NCBI GenBank assembly: GCA_041738285.1 | Contig: JBGSQB010000244.1 | Location: 1-7,538, forward strand | Direction: 5' to 3' | DNA from: SZUA-521 sp041738285 | GTDB lineage: Bacteria; Pseudomonadota; Gammaproteobacteria; Pseudomonadales; Azotimanducaceae | Length of the DNA stretch: 7,538 nucleotides | Shown: positions 6,580-7,538 of the stretch, piece after piece | How the letters are laid out: each line of letters starts with the position of its first letter | How positions within the stretch are numbered: the first letter of the stretch is position 1 | Made by a program: the position numbers and the translations under genes | Notes under the pieces: generated by a model | The model's database searches: none | Seen by the model: only the letters and a program-made list of their open reading frames with translations | What the model was told of the DNA's origin: nothing

Positions 6580-7538
6580 TCAGACCTGATTCAAGACATA
6601 TTGAAACAACAGTGGCACTGGCCGACCGCTCGCGCCCTTGGCGGCGCCGCCGGAGAACGCGCTGCCGGCAACATCGAGGTGTGCCCAACGCAGTTTCTTT
6701 GCAAAGCGTGAGAGAAAGCATGCAGCGGTGATCGCACCACCCTCACGGCCACCGATGTTCGCCATGTCAGCGAAGTTGCTCTTCAATGCGCTCTGATAGT
6801 CGTCCCACACCGGCATGCGCCACGCACGATCGCCAATGAAGTCGCCTGCGCTCAAGAGATCATTGGCGAGCGTATCGTCGTTGGAGAACAAGCCACTTGC
6901 ATGCGAGCCGAGCGCGATGATGCAGGCGCCGGTGAGAGTCGCAACATCGATCACGGCCTTTGGCTTGTAGCGCTGCGTGTAGGTAATCGCGTCGCACAGC
7001 ACGAGGCGCCCTTCGGCGTCGGTATTCAGAATCTCGACAGTCTGTCCGGATAGCGTGGTGACGACATCCCCGGGACGACTGGCGCGACCACTTGGCATGT
7101 TCTCCGCTGCGGCCACCACAGCGACGAGGTTGATCGGCAGCTTTGCGTCGATAACGGCGCGGGCGCATCCGAGCACCGCGGCCGCGCCGCACATGTCGAA
7201 CTTCATCTCATCCATCGCCGGGCCGGGCTTCAGACTGATGCCGCCGGTATCGAAGGTAATGCCCTTGCCGATCAGCGCGATCGGAGCATCCGCGGCTTTG
7301 CCACCGCGGTACTCGACGATGATCAGTTTGCCGGGTGTCTCGCTGCCGCGGGTGACCGACATGAACGCGCCCATACCGAGTTCTTCGATCTGGCGTTCAT
7401 CGATGACCTTGCACTTGGTGCGTTCCGCCCGGGCCAGCGTGCGCGCCTGGCGGGCAAGATAGCTGGGATCGCAGACGTTGGGCGGCTGGTTGCCGAGATC
7501 GCGGGCGAATGCCATGCCGGCGTCGAGTGCGTTGGCGT
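6580..7538 (-). CDS. pepA: Leucyl aminopeptidase (M17), C-terminal catalytic part, cut by right window edge
   Basis: PepA is a hexameric two-metal aminopeptidase that removes N-terminal residues from peptides. In E. coli it also binds DNA (Xer recombination at cer, carAB control). The last 319 codons are visible; by alignment with E. coli roughly 180 N-terminal residues are missing. The frame continues through the edge (ANALDAG before the Met at 7513-7515), so that Met is internal. Counted from it, the metal and catalytic residues are Lys84 (GKG), Asp89 (FDTGG), Lys96 (SLKP), Asp107 (KFDM), and Asp166, Glu168 and Arg170 in the M17 signature NTDAEGRLVL (7003-7026 for its first eight residues). 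The ending LDVAGSAFSGGAAKGASGRP is typical. All catalytic residues are intact. It is the first visible gene of the pepA-holC-(small gene)-valS unit; its promoter lies outside. Confidence 0.96.
   Translation of the reverse strand, partial: ANALDAGMAFARDLGNQPPNVCDPSYLARQARTLARAERTKCKVIDERQIEELGMGAFMSVTRGSETPGKLIIVEYRGGKAADAPIALIGKGITFDTGGISLKPGPAMDEMKFDMCGAAAVLGCARAVIDAKLPINLVAVVAAAENMPSGRASRPGDVVTTLSGQTVEILNTDAEGRLVLCDAITYTQRYKPKAVIDVATLTGACIIALGSHASGLFSNDDTLANDLLSAGDFIGDRAWRMPVWDDYQSALKSNFADMANIGGREGGAITAACFLSRFAKKLRWAHLDVAGSAFSGGAAKGASGRPVPLLFQYVLNQV

Noticed and set aside
1..7538. CRISPR arrays, tRNA or rRNA genes, transposases, toxin-antitoxin or defence genes.
   Set aside because: No repeat-spacer pattern, cloverleaf-like sequence or such protein was seen on either strand. 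Almost all bases are covered by conserved housekeeping genes.

Overview
The window looks like a GC-rich gammaproteobacterial chromosome. The strongest sign is the minus-strand order pepA - holC - small gene - valS, a classic gammaproteobacterial block. The ferrochelatase N-terminus also resembles pseudomonad HemH. A short palindromic repeat of the pseudomonad type (core GCGGGCTTGCCCGC) is present. A genus cannot be assigned from this alone; a Pseudomonas-, Nevskiales- or Steroidobacter-like relative is my inference.

Layout: (1) positions 1-284, minus strand, 5' part of hemH, cut by the left edge. (2) A 56-bp divergent spacer. (3) Positions 341-2723, plus strand, a tight three-gene unit hisH-hisF-quinone oxidoreductase; hisH and hisF overlap by 7 nt, and the third gene's ribosome binding site starts inside the hisF stop codon. 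(4) Positions 2724-2816, a convergent spacer filled by an inverted pair of REP-like palindromes. (5) Positions 2817-7538, minus strand, read right to left: pepA (5' end cut by the right edge), holC, an uncharacterised 184-residue protein, and valS. These are packed with a 10-nt gap, then 1-nt and 11-nt overlaps, so they are very probably one transcript.

Function: hisH and hisF make the two halves of imidazole glycerol phosphate synthase, the branch point of histidine and purine (AICAR) metabolism. All catalytic residues I could check are present. HisF is not of the enteric type; it resembles a form I associate with Desulfovibrio-like bacteria, and no other his gene is next to it. The minus-strand block combines protein turnover (PepA), replication (HolC, the chi subunit of DNA polymerase III) and translation (ValS).

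Nearly all of the window is explained by conserved housekeeping genes. I see no CRISPR array, transposase, phage gene, tRNA, rRNA or defence system. The least explained items are the REP pair, the small holC-valS protein with two short motifs in an acidic N-terminal half, and the lineage of HisF. No stretch over 100 bp lacks a gene.
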